A stretch of DNA of 64,000 nt from Paenibacillus xylanilyticus (GTDB taxonomy: Bacteria > Bacillota > Bacilli > Paenibacillales > Paenibacillaceae). The position numbers and the translations under genes are program-made. Where the stretch lies: NCBI RefSeq assembly GCF_009664365.1, contig NZ_CP044310.1, positions 15,001 through 79,000 on the forward strand, read 5' to 3'. Of the stretch, positions 36,885-45,213 are shown one piece after another; position 1 is the stretch's first letter; every line of letters starts with the position of its first letter. The notes below the pieces were generated by a model, which saw only the letters and a list, made by a program, of their open reading frames with translations, did no database searches and had not been told where the DNA came from.

Positions 36885-38381
36885 ATGAGCGCAGCAGCTT
36901 TGACCGTCGTTGGTCTCGGATCAGGAGATGCAGATCAGCTGACAGTAGGTATTATCAAGAAAATGAAACAAGCGGCTACGCTGTATGTCCGCACATTGGA
37001 TCATCCTGTGTTGAATGATCTGAAGCAGGAAGGACTGGAGATGACATCATTTGATGCAATCTACGAGGCGAAGGCATCGTTCCCGGAGGTCTATGACGAG
37101 ATTGCGAATCGCCTCATTGAGGCTGCCCGTCAGGGAGAGCCGGGAACCGAGATTGTCTACGCTGTGCCAGGCCATCCGATGGTGGCAGAGGCGAGTGTAC
37201 GGCTGCTGAAGGAACGCTGCCCGCAAATGGGCATCTCACTTCGTGTCATGGGGGGTGAAAGTTTTCTGGATGAAGCCTTTATCCGTCTCGGATTTGATCC
37301 TATTGAAGGCTTCCAACTTCTCGATGCAAGCAGCCTGAGCACGGAGCTAGTGCAGCCTCAGCTGCATACTTTGATTGGACAGGTCTATGATGTGTTTACA
37401 GCGTCTGATGTGAAGCTATGCCTGATGGATGTATATCCAGATGACTATCCGGTATTCGTTGGACACGCCCTCGGTGTACAGGATCAGGAGATCATCCACA
37501 AGGTACCGCTTCATGAGCTGGACCGGATTGAAGGTTATGGAAACCTCTCCCTCATTTACGTGCCGAAAAACACGGATGACAACCTGCGACGTCGCTCTTT
37601 TGCAAGGCTGCATGAAATTGTTAATATTCTTCGCAGCCCGGGCGGATGCCCATGGGATCAGGAGCAGACCCATCAGTCGATTCGCAAGAACCTGATTGAA
37701 GAGACGTATGAGGTCATTGAAACGATCGATGAAGATGATCCTGACCACATGAAGGAGGAGCTTGGGGACTTATTGCTGCAGATTCTGCTGCATTCCCAGA
37801 TGGAAGAGGAAGTGGGCACCTTCAATGTGTATGATGTCATTGAAGGGCTTAATGACAAGCTCATTTTCCGTCATCCTCATGTATTTGGCGAGCATCAGGC
37901 CGAGAATGCGAATGAAGCACTGCAGAACTGGGAACAGATGAAGGCAGAGGAGAAGAAACGCAAAGGGATCAATCAACAGACCGTTTCGGTGCTGGATGGT
38001 ATTCCCCGCGATCTGCCTGCCTTGATGAAAGGGTACAAGCTCCAGAAGAAAGCTGCCAAGGTTGGTTTTGACTGGGATGATGTGAATGGCGTATTTGCCA
38101 AGATTGAAGAAGAGCTGGCAGAATTGAAAGAAGCAGTGCGTAGCAATCAATCGGCTGAAGAGCGGAAGCTGGAACTGGGCGATTTGCTGTTTGCTACGGC
38201 TAATGTAGCTCGCTTTATTGATACGGACCCGGAGGAGGCCCTTGCTGCCACCAATCGCAAGTTCACTCAGCGGTTCCGATATATTGAGGAGCGGCTTCGT
38301 GAACTTGGACGGACACCTGCAGATAGCAACGTCGAAGAGATGGAGCAATTCTGGCAAGCGGCGAAGAAGGCTGGACTGTAA
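36885..38381 (+). CDS. yabN: fused SAM methyltransferase-like / MazG nucleotide pyrophosphohydrolase
   Basis: A 498-residue two-domain protein. The N-terminal half (1-225) is a tetrapyrrole-methylase fold (LTVVGLGSGDADQLT, YAVPGHPMVAE); the C-terminal half has two MazG-like helical modules (GGCPWDQEQTHQSIRKNLIE with EExxE/ELGD, then KIEEELAELKEA with ELGD). MazG removes house-cleaning or aberrant NTPs. ATG 36885 has GGAGG 7 nt upstream; the frame could extend to 36843 but without a site. Confidence 0.94.
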   Translation: MSAAALTVVGLGSGDADQLTVGIIKKMKQAATLYVRTLDHPVLNDLKQEGLEMTSFDAIYEAKASFPEVYDEIANRLIEAARQGEPGTEIVYAVPGHPMVAEASVRLLKERCPQMGISLRVMGGESFLDEAFIRLGFDPIEGFQLLDASSLSTELVQPQLHTLIGQVYDVFTASDVKLCLMDVYPDDYPVFVGHALGVQDQEIIHKVPLHELDRIEGYGNLSLIYVPKNTDDNLRRRSFARLHEIVNILRSPGGCPWDQEQTHQSIRKNLIEETYEVIETIDEDDPDHMKEELGDLLLQILLHSQMEEEVGTFNVYDVIEGLNDKLIFRHPHVFGEHQAENANEALQNWEQMKAEEKKRKGINQQTVSVLDGIPRDLPALMKGYKLQKKAAKVGFDWDDVNGVFAKIEEELAELKEAVRSNQSAEERKLELGDLLFATANVARFIDTDPEEALAATNRKFTQRFRYIEERLRELGRTPADSNVEEMEQFWQAAKKAGL

Positions 38382-38431
38382 CAGGGTAGACCAAGTAAAC
38401 TGTTCAAATATCCTTGTTCCATGTTTTTCAA

Positions 38432-38440
38432 TGGTATGAT
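38432..38440 (+). promoter_or_regulatory. extended -10 promoter of HU gene
   Basis: TGGTATGAT forms an extended -10. TTGTTC at 38414 is 15 nt from the -10 and is a weak -35. Confidence 0.5.
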
Positions 38441-38448
38441 ATGCTATA

Positions 38449-38462
38449 CGAACATGTGTTCA
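38449..38462. promoter_or_regulatory. LexA (SOS) box-like operator
   Basis: CGAACATGTGTTCA matches 13 of 14 positions of the Gram-positive LexA consensus CGAACRNRYGTTYG. It begins 8 nt after the -10 element, so it would cover the transcription start. Confidence 0.6.
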
Positions 38463-38690
38463 TATTTGGATTAGGGTTATTCCTGATTGATCGGACAACA
38501 TTCCGGGTATTGGACTTAGACTTTCTATAGGCACAGGTTCAACATAAGCCAAAAAAAGTCGCCGGCCGAGGCAGGAATTCAGAATCCAAGCCAGAATACA
38601 TGTGTAGTAACCTTGCGCGAAAGCCGCGGCAATCAGGCAGATTGCCAGGATTCGCAGATACTTTCTTTTTAATTTGGGAGGCTTTTAAAA

Positions 38691-38963
38691 ATGAACAAAA
38701 CAGATCTGATTAACAACATTTCCACCAAAAGCGGTTTGACTAAAAAAGACGTTGAGTCCGTATTGAACGGCTTCTTGGGAGAAATTACAGATGCACTCGC
38801 AAGCGGAGACAAAGTACAACTGATCGGCTTTGGCACTTTTGAAACCCGCAAACGTTCCGGTCGTACCGGACGTAACCCACAAACAGGGAATGAAATCGTT
38901 ATTCCTGAGTCCACTGTTCCTGCATTCAAAGCAGGCAACAAACTTAAAGAAGCCGTAAAATAA
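38691..38963 (+). CDS. hup: DNA-binding protein HU
   Basis: A 90-residue histone-like protein, full length. Motifs are MNKTDLINNIS, the KVQLIGFGTFE strand and the DNA-intercalating arm GRNPQTGNEIVIPESTVPAFKAG with the key Pro. HU compacts and bends DNA and is usually essential in Bacillus. GGGAGG lies about 11 nt before ATG. In B. subtilis the hbs gene is elsewhere, so its place between yabN and rqcP is a lineage trait. Its stop overlaps the rqcP start (TAATG). Confidence 0.97.
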   Translation: MNKTDLINNISTKSGLTKKDVESVLNGFLGEITDALASGDKVQLIGFGTFETRKRSGRTGRNPQTGNEIVIPESTVPAFKAGNKLKEAVK

Positions 38964-39241
38964 TGCGTCTTGATAAATTCCTGAAGGTCTCCCGGCTGAT
39001 CAAACGCCGCACTGTGGCCAAGGACGTCTCCGAACAGGGACGTGTTCTGATTAACGGACGTGAAGCGAAGCCAAGCGCTGCTGTTAAAGTGGGCGATGAG
39101 CTGACGGTTCAGTTCGGTCAGAAGCTGGTCACCGTGAAGGTGGAACGTCTTGCTGAGAGTACCAAGAAGGACGAGGCGAGCAGCCTCTATACCTTGGTTA
39201 AGGAAGAGCCGATCGCCAAGGATAACGGGCTGAACTGGTAA
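38963..39241 (+). CDS. rqcP: ribosome-associated quality-control protein RqcP (S4 domain)
   Basis: A 92-residue S4-domain RNA-binding protein. Signature: MRLDKFLKVSRLIKRRTVAKD, then RVLINGREAKPSAAVKVGDE. In B. subtilis RqcP (YabO) helps RqcH add alanine tails to stalled nascent chains on the 50S subunit. It overlaps the HU stop by one base and has no ribosome site of its own, so translation is coupled. Confidence 0.95.
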   Translation: MRLDKFLKVSRLIKRRTVAKDVSEQGRVLINGREAKPSAAVKVGDELTVQFGQKLVTVKVERLAESTKKDEASSLYTLVKEEPIAKDNGLNW

Positions 39242-39288
39242 TCATCTGCCCGATATGCTCTTTTATGAATGAAAGTAAGTGAGATAGA

Positions 39289-39322
39289 AGCACCTTTCCT
39301 AGATAGGAAGGGTGCTTTTTTG
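39289..39322 (+). terminator. terminator after rqcP
   Basis: A 12-bp stem AGCACCTTTCCT / AGGAAGGGTGCT with one wobble, a 4-nt loop and a run of six T. Confidence 0.93.
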
Positions 39323-39414
39323 TTTGGGTAGGCAGAAGCAATTCCTTCATGATCCCTGGTTCTATTCCCGCCTTTGCCTCCATAAGCTAGGTGTAAGAAG
39401 GAGGGGTACATGCC

Positions 39415-39699
39415 ATGGTTGAGCACGGTAAACCGAAACAGCATCATTTGAGCATGCAAAATCGCAAACTGCTGGATCTGACAGGTGTCTCCAATGTAGA
39501 GAGCTTCGACAGTGAGGAGTTTTTGCTGCAGACTGAGCTTGGGCATCTGACCATCCGGGGGCATAATTTACATATCAAAAACTTGAGCCTGGAGGAAGGT
39601 CTGCTGTCCATTGAAGGCACCGTCAGTTCTCTGCAATATCTGGACCCCGGTTCCCAGAACAAGAATAGTAAAGGCCTGTTCGGCAAGATGTTCCGATGA
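39415..39699 (+). CDS. yabP: sporulation protein YabP
   Basis: A 94-residue protein of the YabP/YqfC family, needed in B. subtilis for spore cortex formation in the mother cell. Conserved features: RKLLDLTGVSNVESFD and TELGHLTIRGHNLHIKNL followed by an IEG strand. A ribosome site (AAGGAGGGG) precedes ATG 39415. It overlaps yabQ by 4 nt. A sigma-E promoter would be expected, but I could not find a convincing one. Confidence 0.95.
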   Translation: MVEHGKPKQHHLSMQNRKLLDLTGVSNVESFDSEEFLLQTELGHLTIRGHNLHIKNLSLEEGLLSIEGTVSSLQYLDPGSQNKNSKGLFGKMFR

Positions 39700-40265
39700 G
39701 TCTGGACACGCAGTGGATCACATTAACATGGATGCTGTTGTCGGGAATCGTAATGGGTATGGCCTACGACAGTTACCGGGTACTGTCCGGTCAGCTGCGC
39801 TTCCCGAGATGGAGCATGCACACGCTTGACCTGTTGTACTGGGTTGCTTCCGCGCTGTTCGTATTCCGGATGCTGTACGCCGGAAACCACGGACAGCTGC
39901 GGTTTTATGTCTTTTTGGGGCTAATTATAGGGGTTTGCTTCTATTTTTGGCTTTTAAGTGTTACAACCCAGCGTTTTGTGGTAATGTTAATTAAACTCGC
40001 AAGAACACTTATTCATTGGTGTGGACATGTCCTTAACATCCTGTTCGTTATGCCAGCGAAGGGACTATACAAGCTAGTTCGCGTGATATTGGGTTTTGTG
40101 CTCGCGATACTGATATTCCTGGGCAAGCTGGTACTGCAATGTTTGGTACCTTTCGGCAAGTTGTTCCGCTGGATGTTTAGGCCGCTCCTGAAACATTGGG
40201 TAACGCCCCGTTGGATAATCCGTGCGGGTTCAAGTATTGCAGCGATTTGGAAACGCTGGTTTTAA
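39696..40265 (+). CDS. yabQ: spore cortex biosynthesis protein YabQ
   Basis: A 189-residue membrane protein with about four to five hydrophobic segments (14-30, 45-62, 68-90, 115-150). It acts with YabP in cortex synthesis in the mother cell. Conserved start: QWITLTWMLLSGIVMGMAYDSYRV. The ATGA overlap with yabP signals coupled translation. The C-terminal third is basic and aromatic. Confidence 0.93.
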   Translation: MSLDTQWITLTWMLLSGIVMGMAYDSYRVLSGQLRFPRWSMHTLDLLYWVASALFVFRMLYAGNHGQLRFYVFLGLIIGVCFYFWLLSVTTQRFVVMLIKLARTLIHWCGHVLNILFVMPAKGLYKLVRVILGFVLAILIFLGKLVLQCLVPFGKLFRWMFRPLLKHWVTPRWIIRAGSSIAAIWKRWF

Positions 40266-40277
40266 GGAGGTCCAAAA

Positions 40278-40613
40278 ATGGGTAAAACACCTGTGGGGAG
40301 ATCTGCAGCCCCGACAGGCCAAGGGAAATCTGCCGGCGCAAAAAGACGCCTCATGCTCTGGATGACATTCGTCGTTGTATTTGTTATTTGGGCAGGATAT
40401 ACGTTCCTTGTACAGAATGCACAGATTTCGGACAAGAGTTCGAACTTGGCCGCACAGCAGGCTTCAAAGGAAGAGACGCAGAAGAAGCTGGATCAGTTGA
40501 AGTATGAAGTCAGTCGGTTGAAGGACCCTGAATACATAGGACAGCTGGCGCGGAAAAAAGGCTATTACTTGCCTGAAGAGACGCCAATCCAGGTTGAAGA
40601 GTCAGGGAACTGA
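40278..40613 (+). CDS. divIC: cell division protein DivIC
   Basis: A 111-residue bitopic membrane protein. A short basic cytoplasmic N-terminus, one membrane segment (about 28-46) and an extracellular coiled coil (50-85) are followed by the FtsB/DivIC signature EYIGQLARKKGYYLPEE. It joins FtsL and DivIB in the division-septum complex. TAAGGAGGT gives a strong ribosome site. Confidence 0.95.
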   Translation: MGKTPVGRSAAPTGQGKSAGAKRRLMLWMTFVVVFVIWAGYTFLVQNAQISDKSSNLAAQQASKEETQKKLDQLKYEVSRLKDPEYIGQLARKKGYYLPEETPIQVEESGN

Positions 40614-40707
40614 TGGAATTACGCTCATGACTGAGCAAGAATTATTATCCATATATCTGAAGTCGTTATACTGTAAAAAATAGGCTCTCCTGCGGGGTAG
40701 AGCTCTG

Positions 40708-40737
40708 TTGACCTTGGTTTGCGGCATAAGGTATAAT
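40708..40737 (+). promoter_or_regulatory. sigma-A promoter of yabR
   Basis: TTGACC (40708-40713), an 18-nt spacer and TATAAT (40732-40737), about 75 nt before the start codon. Confidence 0.75.
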
Positions 40738-40812
40738 TACATTTAGCACAGCATTGATTTTGGCATCTAAAAAATCGGGTTGTATATTTTTAAGGGAGGA
40801 TCATTTTATTCT

Positions 40813-41337
40813 ATGGCAATTGAAGTGGGCACCAAGTTAGAGGGCAAGGTGACAGGCATCACGCATTTTGGAGCATTTGTGGATCTGTCAGGAGGTGTCA
40901 CGGGTCTCGTTCACATCTCGGAAATCGCCGACAATTATGTCAAGGATGTCAACGACCACCTGAAACTTAATGACGTCGTTACAGTGAAGGTCATCAACGT
41001 TGACAAGGATGGCAAAATCGGACTTTCCATTAAGCAAGCTGTTGACAAACCGGTGGAGCAACAAACACAATCCAGACCCCCAAGAGCTCCAAGACCGGAA
41101 CGCAGTGGAGGAGATCGCGAACGATTCAGCGGTGGAGGCCCAAGTGGCGGCCAAGGCCGTGGCGGCGGCGGTGGATTTAACCGCGACCGTGGAGGCCGTT
41201 CTTTCAAGCCCGCAGCAGGCAAACCTTCATTTGAGGATAAAATGTCACGCTTCCTGAAAGATAGTGAAGAGCGGATCTCTTCGCTCAAGAAGAACACAGA
41301 GGGCAAACGCGGAGGCCGTGGAGCCAAGCGCGTGTAA
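40813..41337 (+). CDS. yabR: S1-domain RNA-binding protein (YabR-like) with Gly/Arg-rich insert
   Basis: A 174-residue protein. The S1 domain fills residues 1-72 (VGTKLEGKVTGITHFGAFVDL, GLVHISEIADNYVKDVNDHL). The C-terminus (MSRFLKDSEERISSLKKNTE) matches B. subtilis YabR, which is about 128 residues. The extra length is a Gly/Arg/Asp-rich linker (about residues 85-140; SGGDRERFSGGGPSGG and similar), which looks like an RGG-type disordered RNA-binding region. ATG 40813 is about 12 nt after GGAGGA; the longer frame from 40780 is unlikely. Confidence 0.92.
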   Translation: MAIEVGTKLEGKVTGITHFGAFVDLSGGVTGLVHISEIADNYVKDVNDHLKLNDVVTVKVINVDKDGKIGLSIKQAVDKPVEQQTQSRPPRAPRPERSGGDRERFSGGGPSGGQGRGGGGGFNRDRGGRSFKPAAGKPSFEDKMSRFLKDSEERISSLKKNTEGKRGGRGAKRV

Positions 41338-41365
41338 ATCTGTATCAACCTGATTTAAAATATAA

Positions 41366-41403
41366 GAAAAGCCGTTAACCCGTAAGGGTCAACGGCTTTT
41401 TTG
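41366..41403 (+). terminator. terminator after yabR
   Basis: A 15-bp stem (AAAAGCCGTTAACCC / GGGTCAACGGCTTTT, one wobble) with a 4-nt loop and T-run. Confidence 0.94.
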
Positions 41404-41779
41404 CGTTTTGTTCTTTTTTTCTTTTAGTCTGCTGGGTGCGCATATTTTTTGGGGTTTACCGTCGCCTATGCGCATTCCACTGGATTCCTGGCTTTTCTTG
41501 TAAAGTAATACTCCACAGATGCACTTTTTTCGCACAAGGACCATAGGAAATAAGAACATTTGTCGTCTACCATTTTTTACCGACATGTTTCCATGCCTTT
41601 CCGCAGGTATCCCGTTCAATTCAGGTTGATGGCAGAACAAATGCCATTCAAAATCAGACAACACCGTCCTCGGTGGGTCAGGCTGTAAAGGATGGAACGA
41701 CAATAAGGCCGGGGGTTTCGCTCCTCCGCGCCATGCCTGTTTCTTTTGTCGTAAACTTTTTGAACCCTGTCCACCTATT

Positions 41780-41812
41780 GTGACAAACTACGTCTTCTAA
41801 TCTATCTATAAT
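41780..41812 (+). promoter_or_regulatory. spoIIE promoter with 21-bp spacer
   Basis: GTGACA (41780-41785, five of six) and TATAAT (41807-41812) are 21 bp apart. This odd spacing is the known trait of Spo0A-activated sigma-A promoters such as B. subtilis spoIIE. A near 0A box lies at 41747, about 30 nt upstream of the -35. Confidence 0.7.
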
Positions 41813-41867
41813 CAGAACCATCGAGAACGAAACACGAAAACAAATAATCGAATGGGGTGCCTTTGGG

Positions 41868-44375
41868 ATGATGGAAAAGTGGAATGTCATTCAATTTCCG
41901 GGAATGAAAGCTGGTAAAGAGAGTACAGAAGCTCGGGAGGAGCTGTCCGTACGTCTCAAACAGTGGATTACCTCCCGCAAGGCTGTCCAGTTCGTTGCTG
42001 CACGCAAATGGGTGCTGCTCCTTACATTTATGGGATTCTTATTGGGGAAGGCCATGATCCTGAATGAACTATCGCCCTTTGCCATTGCGTACTTCGCGGT
42101 GATTGCCTTCATGCGAAGGGATTACATTATTCCCGTTGGGGCCGCTTTGCTGGCGGGGAGCCTGTTTGCTCCGTTTCCGGTTCCACTTATCGTTGCGTCT
42201 GAGATGGCGATCTTCTATCTCTTGTTCAGAGGGCTGGAGTCTTATGACCGTGCTGAATTATCTTATGCACCAACCATGGTGTTTACGACTACTTTTATGG
42301 TCAAGTTGTTCGCAGTCGTCATTGGGCCGTCTTTCAGCTGGTACGCCATGTTAATGCTCACGATGGACTCCGTACTCAGCTTCGTGCTTACCCTGGTTTT
42401 TATACAAGCCATACCGATTTTTACGTACCGCAAAAAGAAATTCAACCTAAAGAGCGAGGAGATCCTCTGCCTCATCATATTACTGGCCTCCGTTATGACA
42501 GGCGCGGTGGGCTGGACCATTCAGTCCCTTTCCGTGGAGCATATGCTCTCTCGTTATTTAATATTGATCTTCGCGCTGGTGGGCGGAGCCCCCCTTGGGG
42601 CATCCGTCGGGGTCATTACGGGGCTGATTTTGAGTCTGGCTGACATGTCAGCCGTATACCAAATGAGTTTGCTCGCTTTTGCCGGGATGCTGGCGGGTAT
42701 GCTTAGAGAGGGCAAACGTGCAGGCGTTGCACTGGGGATGCTGCTGGGCTCATCCATTCTATCCATTTATCTGGGCGGTCCAGGTGATGTGATGAATTCC
42801 TTATGGGAGACGTGTGCAGCCATTGTTCTGTTCATGCTTACACCTAAAAGCATGATGGCAGCCATATCCAAATATGTGCCAGGTACACAGGATCATACCA
42901 AATCGCAGCATGAATATGCGAAGCGAATTCGGGATATCACGGCAGAACGGGTGACCCGCTTCTCGCAGGTATTCCGCCAGCTTTCCCGCAGCTTCGATCA
43001 GATGTCCGGTACGGGGGAACCGGTACAGAACGAAGGCGGCATGGAGCATTTCATGAATGCGGTAGCAGAGGGAACGTGCGCAGGGTGCTTCAAACGTGCA
43101 CAGTGCTGGGATGCAAAGTTTATTCAAACCTATAAATACATGACAGATGTGATGAGTTCCATTGAGGCCAATCCGGAGATGTCGGGCAAACAAATTCCTG
43201 TGGAGTGGAACAGGGTATGTGCCAAACCGGAGGAGGTGCTTGAGGTTATGCGTGCCCAATATGGGCTCTACCAGCATAATATGCAGTGGAAACGTCAGAT
43301 TGTGGACAGCCGGCAGCTGGTTGCCGAGCAATTATCCGGAGTATCCCAGGTGATGGAGGACCTGGCGAGAGAAATCCAACGGGAAAGTGAGGAGATGGTA
43401 CAGCAGGAGGAACAGATTCGGGATGCGCTGGAGTCGCTGGGCCTGTCCATTCATTCGATTGAGATTATCAATCTGGAAGCAGGCAATGTGGAAATCGAGA
43501 TTGTTCATGCCTATACGAGGGGATTTGATGAATGCCGGAAGATGATTGCGCCGCTGATCTCGGATGTTTTGGACGAGCATATTGCTGTTCTTCATGAGAC
43601 GATGACGAATCCCCGTCAGGGTCTGGCCACCGTTACCTTTGGATCAGCCAAAACCTATGAAGTGACTACAGGGGTAGCTGCGGCTGCAAAAGGGGGAGAT
43701 TTGTTATCCGGGGACAGCTTCAGCACGGTTGAATTGGGGAATGGTACCTTTGCGGTGGCACTCAGTGATGGTATGGGCAACGGGGAACGTGCGCGCATGG
43801 AGAGCAGTGCCGCGTTAAATATTCTGGAACAGCTGCTTCAATCGGGCATGGATGAGAAGCTGGCGATCAAGTCCGTGAATTCTGTGTTAATGCTGCGCTC
43901 TCCTGAAGAGATGTATGCCACAGTGGACATGGCTCTAATCGATGAATATACGGCAGAGACCACATTTATGAAAATCGGCTCAACTCCGAGCTTTATTAAA
44001 CGCGGACAGGAGGTTATTCAGGTATCGGCCAGCAATCTACCCATTGGCATTATTAAAGATATCGAAGTGGATCTGGTCACTGTACAGCTTCAACCGGGCG
44101 ATATATTGATTATGATGACGGATGGAATTTATGATGCCCCAGGGTACGCCGTCAACAAGGAGCTATGGATGAAACGTCTCATTCAGGAGATTGATAGTGA
44201 CGATCCGCAGGAGGTAGCGGACTGCCTGCTTGAGAGCGTAATTCGATATCAACAGCATGAGATTTTGGATGATATGACTGTCGTTGTAGGCAAAGTAGAG
44301 CACTACCGTCCGGAGTGGGCCACATTGCGAGTTCCGGGAATTAACCGGATGGAGCGTCCACGTACAGTAAGTTAA
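41868..44375 (+). CDS. spoIIE: stage II sporulation protein E (PP2C-type phosphatase)
   Basis: An 835-residue protein. The N-terminal 330 residues hold about ten membrane segments, the middle part (340-600) includes the FtsZ-interaction and oligomerisation region with a Cys-x2-Cys and further cysteines near residue 405, and the C-terminal PP2C domain (about 605-815) has metal-binding D634 (DGMGNG) and D752 (MTDGIYD). It dephosphorylates SpoIIAA-P to start sigma-F in the forespore and shifts FtsZ to the polar septum. Confidence 0.97.
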   Translation: MMEKWNVIQFPGMKAGKESTEAREELSVRLKQWITSRKAVQFVAARKWVLLLTFMGFLLGKAMILNELSPFAIAYFAVIAFMRRDYIIPVGAALLAGSLFAPFPVPLIVASEMAIFYLLFRGLESYDRAELSYAPTMVFTTTFMVKLFAVVIGPSFSWYAMLMLTMDSVLSFVLTLVFIQAIPIFTYRKKKFNLKSEEILCLIILLASVMTGAVGWTIQSLSVEHMLSRYLILIFALVGGAPLGASVGVITGLILSLADMSAVYQMSLLAFAGMLAGMLREGKRAGVALGMLLGSSILSIYLGGPGDVMNSLWETCAAIVLFMLTPKSMMAAISKYVPGTQDHTKSQHEYAKRIRDITAERVTRFSQVFRQLSRSFDQMSGTGEPVQNEGGMEHFMNAVAEGTCAGCFKRAQCWDAKFIQTYKYMTDVMSSIEANPEMSGKQIPVEWNRVCAKPEEVLEVMRAQYGLYQHNMQWKRQIVDSRQLVAEQLSGVSQVMEDLAREIQRESEEMVQQEEQIRDALESLGLSIHSIEIINLEAGNVEIEIVHAYTRGFDECRKMIAPLISDVLDEHIAVLHETMTNPRQGLATVTFGSAKTYEVTTGVAAAAKGGDLLSGDSFSTVELGNGTFAVALSDGMGNGERARMESSAALNILEQLLQSGMDEKLAIKSVNSVLMLRSPEEMYATVDMALIDEYTAETTFMKIGSTPSFIKRGQEVIQVSASNLPIGIIKDIEVDLVTVQLQPGDILIMMTDGIYDAPGYAVNKELWMKRLIQEIDSDDPQEVADCLLESVIRYQQHEILDDMTVVVGKVEHYRPEWATLRVPGINRMERPRTVS

Positions 44376-44460
44376 TTGCATCGTTCTCTGTTTGAAGTCT
44401 CTTCATTCTGGCAATGCTAGTCATAGAATTGGAGAGTAACGAAAAACGGAGGGATTTCGG

Positions 44461-45213
44461 ATGAAGCAGATCTTGTTGATCACCGACGGTTGTTCTAATG
44501 TAGGTACAAGTCCGGTACTGGCAGCAGCAGAAGCTCGTGAAGAGGGGATCACAGTCAATGTGGTTGGTGTGATCGATTATGGAACCATTGGTGAACTGGG
44601 CAGCCGGGAGATTGAGGATATTGCAAAAGCCGGAGGGGGGATCAGCCAGATTGTGGGCACAAGGCAGCTTGCCCATACGATGCAGATGATGACAAGGAAA
44701 ACGGTGGTTCAGACCATTCAGCAGGCGGTTAATAGAGAGTTAACACAAATTTTGGGAGAGAAGGTGTCCAAAACCGTAACCGACCTTGAACCTGCACAGC
44801 GTGCTCAGGTGGTAGAAGTGATAGATAACCTGGCTGAAACAGCCCCTCTTCAGGTCATCCTGTTAATCGATGTAAGTGCAAGCATGAAGCCGAAGCTCGC
44901 TGCGGTTGAAGAAGGAATCCGGGATTTGATGTTGAGCTTGCAGTCACGTGTGGGGCAGAGCAAGCTCTCGGTCTTTCATTTCCCGGGTCGCCATAGTGGA
45001 GAAGAGGCTGTGATGGATATCAACTGGACATCGGATCTGGGCAGTGTCCGTTCGCTGTTTGGACGTCTGCAGATGAAGGGTGCGACCCCGACAGGTCCTG
45101 CGATTCAGAAGGTGATTGATTTTTACCGTTATGGTACACTGGAGGGACAGCAGGAAATAGAAGGGAACTATCGCATTGAAAGAGAAGGGATGCTCGGTGA
45201 CAACGTTGTCTGA
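44461..45213 (+). CDS. yabS: VWA-like protein YabS
   Basis: A 250-residue soluble protein. The C-terminal half has the first half of a von Willebrand A fold with its metal motif DVSAS (near residue 137-141) and the MIDAS threonine loop GATPTGPAI. The N-terminus (ILLITDGCSNVGTS, then GITVNVVGVIDYG) resembles the second half of such a fold. The order therefore looks circularly permuted, or two half-domains are joined. Its gene overlaps the kinase gene, as in B. subtilis yabS-yabT, which suggests joint function. Confidence 0.88.
   Translation: MKQILLITDGCSNVGTSPVLAAAEAREEGITVNVVGVIDYGTIGELGSREIEDIAKAGGGISQIVGTRQLAHTMQMMTRKTVVQTIQQAVNRELTQILGEKVSKTVTDLEPAQRAQVVEVIDNLAETAPLQVILLIDVSASMKPKLAAVEEGIRDLMLSLQSRVGQSKLSVFHFPGRHSGEEAVMDINWTSDLGSVRSLFGRLQMKGATPTGPAIQKVIDFYRYGTLEGQQEIEGNYRIEREGMLGDNVV

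Larger units (their letters stand above)
38382..38690. other. long leader region of the HU gene
   Basis: No gene is seen. The stretch holds an extended -10 promoter, a LexA-like box, and about 230 nt of leader with GC-rich hairpins, such as GGCAATC / GATTGCC at 38628-38646 shortly before the ribosome site GGGAGG. No terminator for yabN was identified. Confidence 0.6.
41338..41867. other. gene-free region between yabR and spoIIE
   Basis: This stretch contains the yabR terminator and the spoIIE control region. A Spo0A-box-like TGTCGTA lies at 41747-41753. Frames on both strands lack ribosome sites. I see nothing else. Confidence 0.6.
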
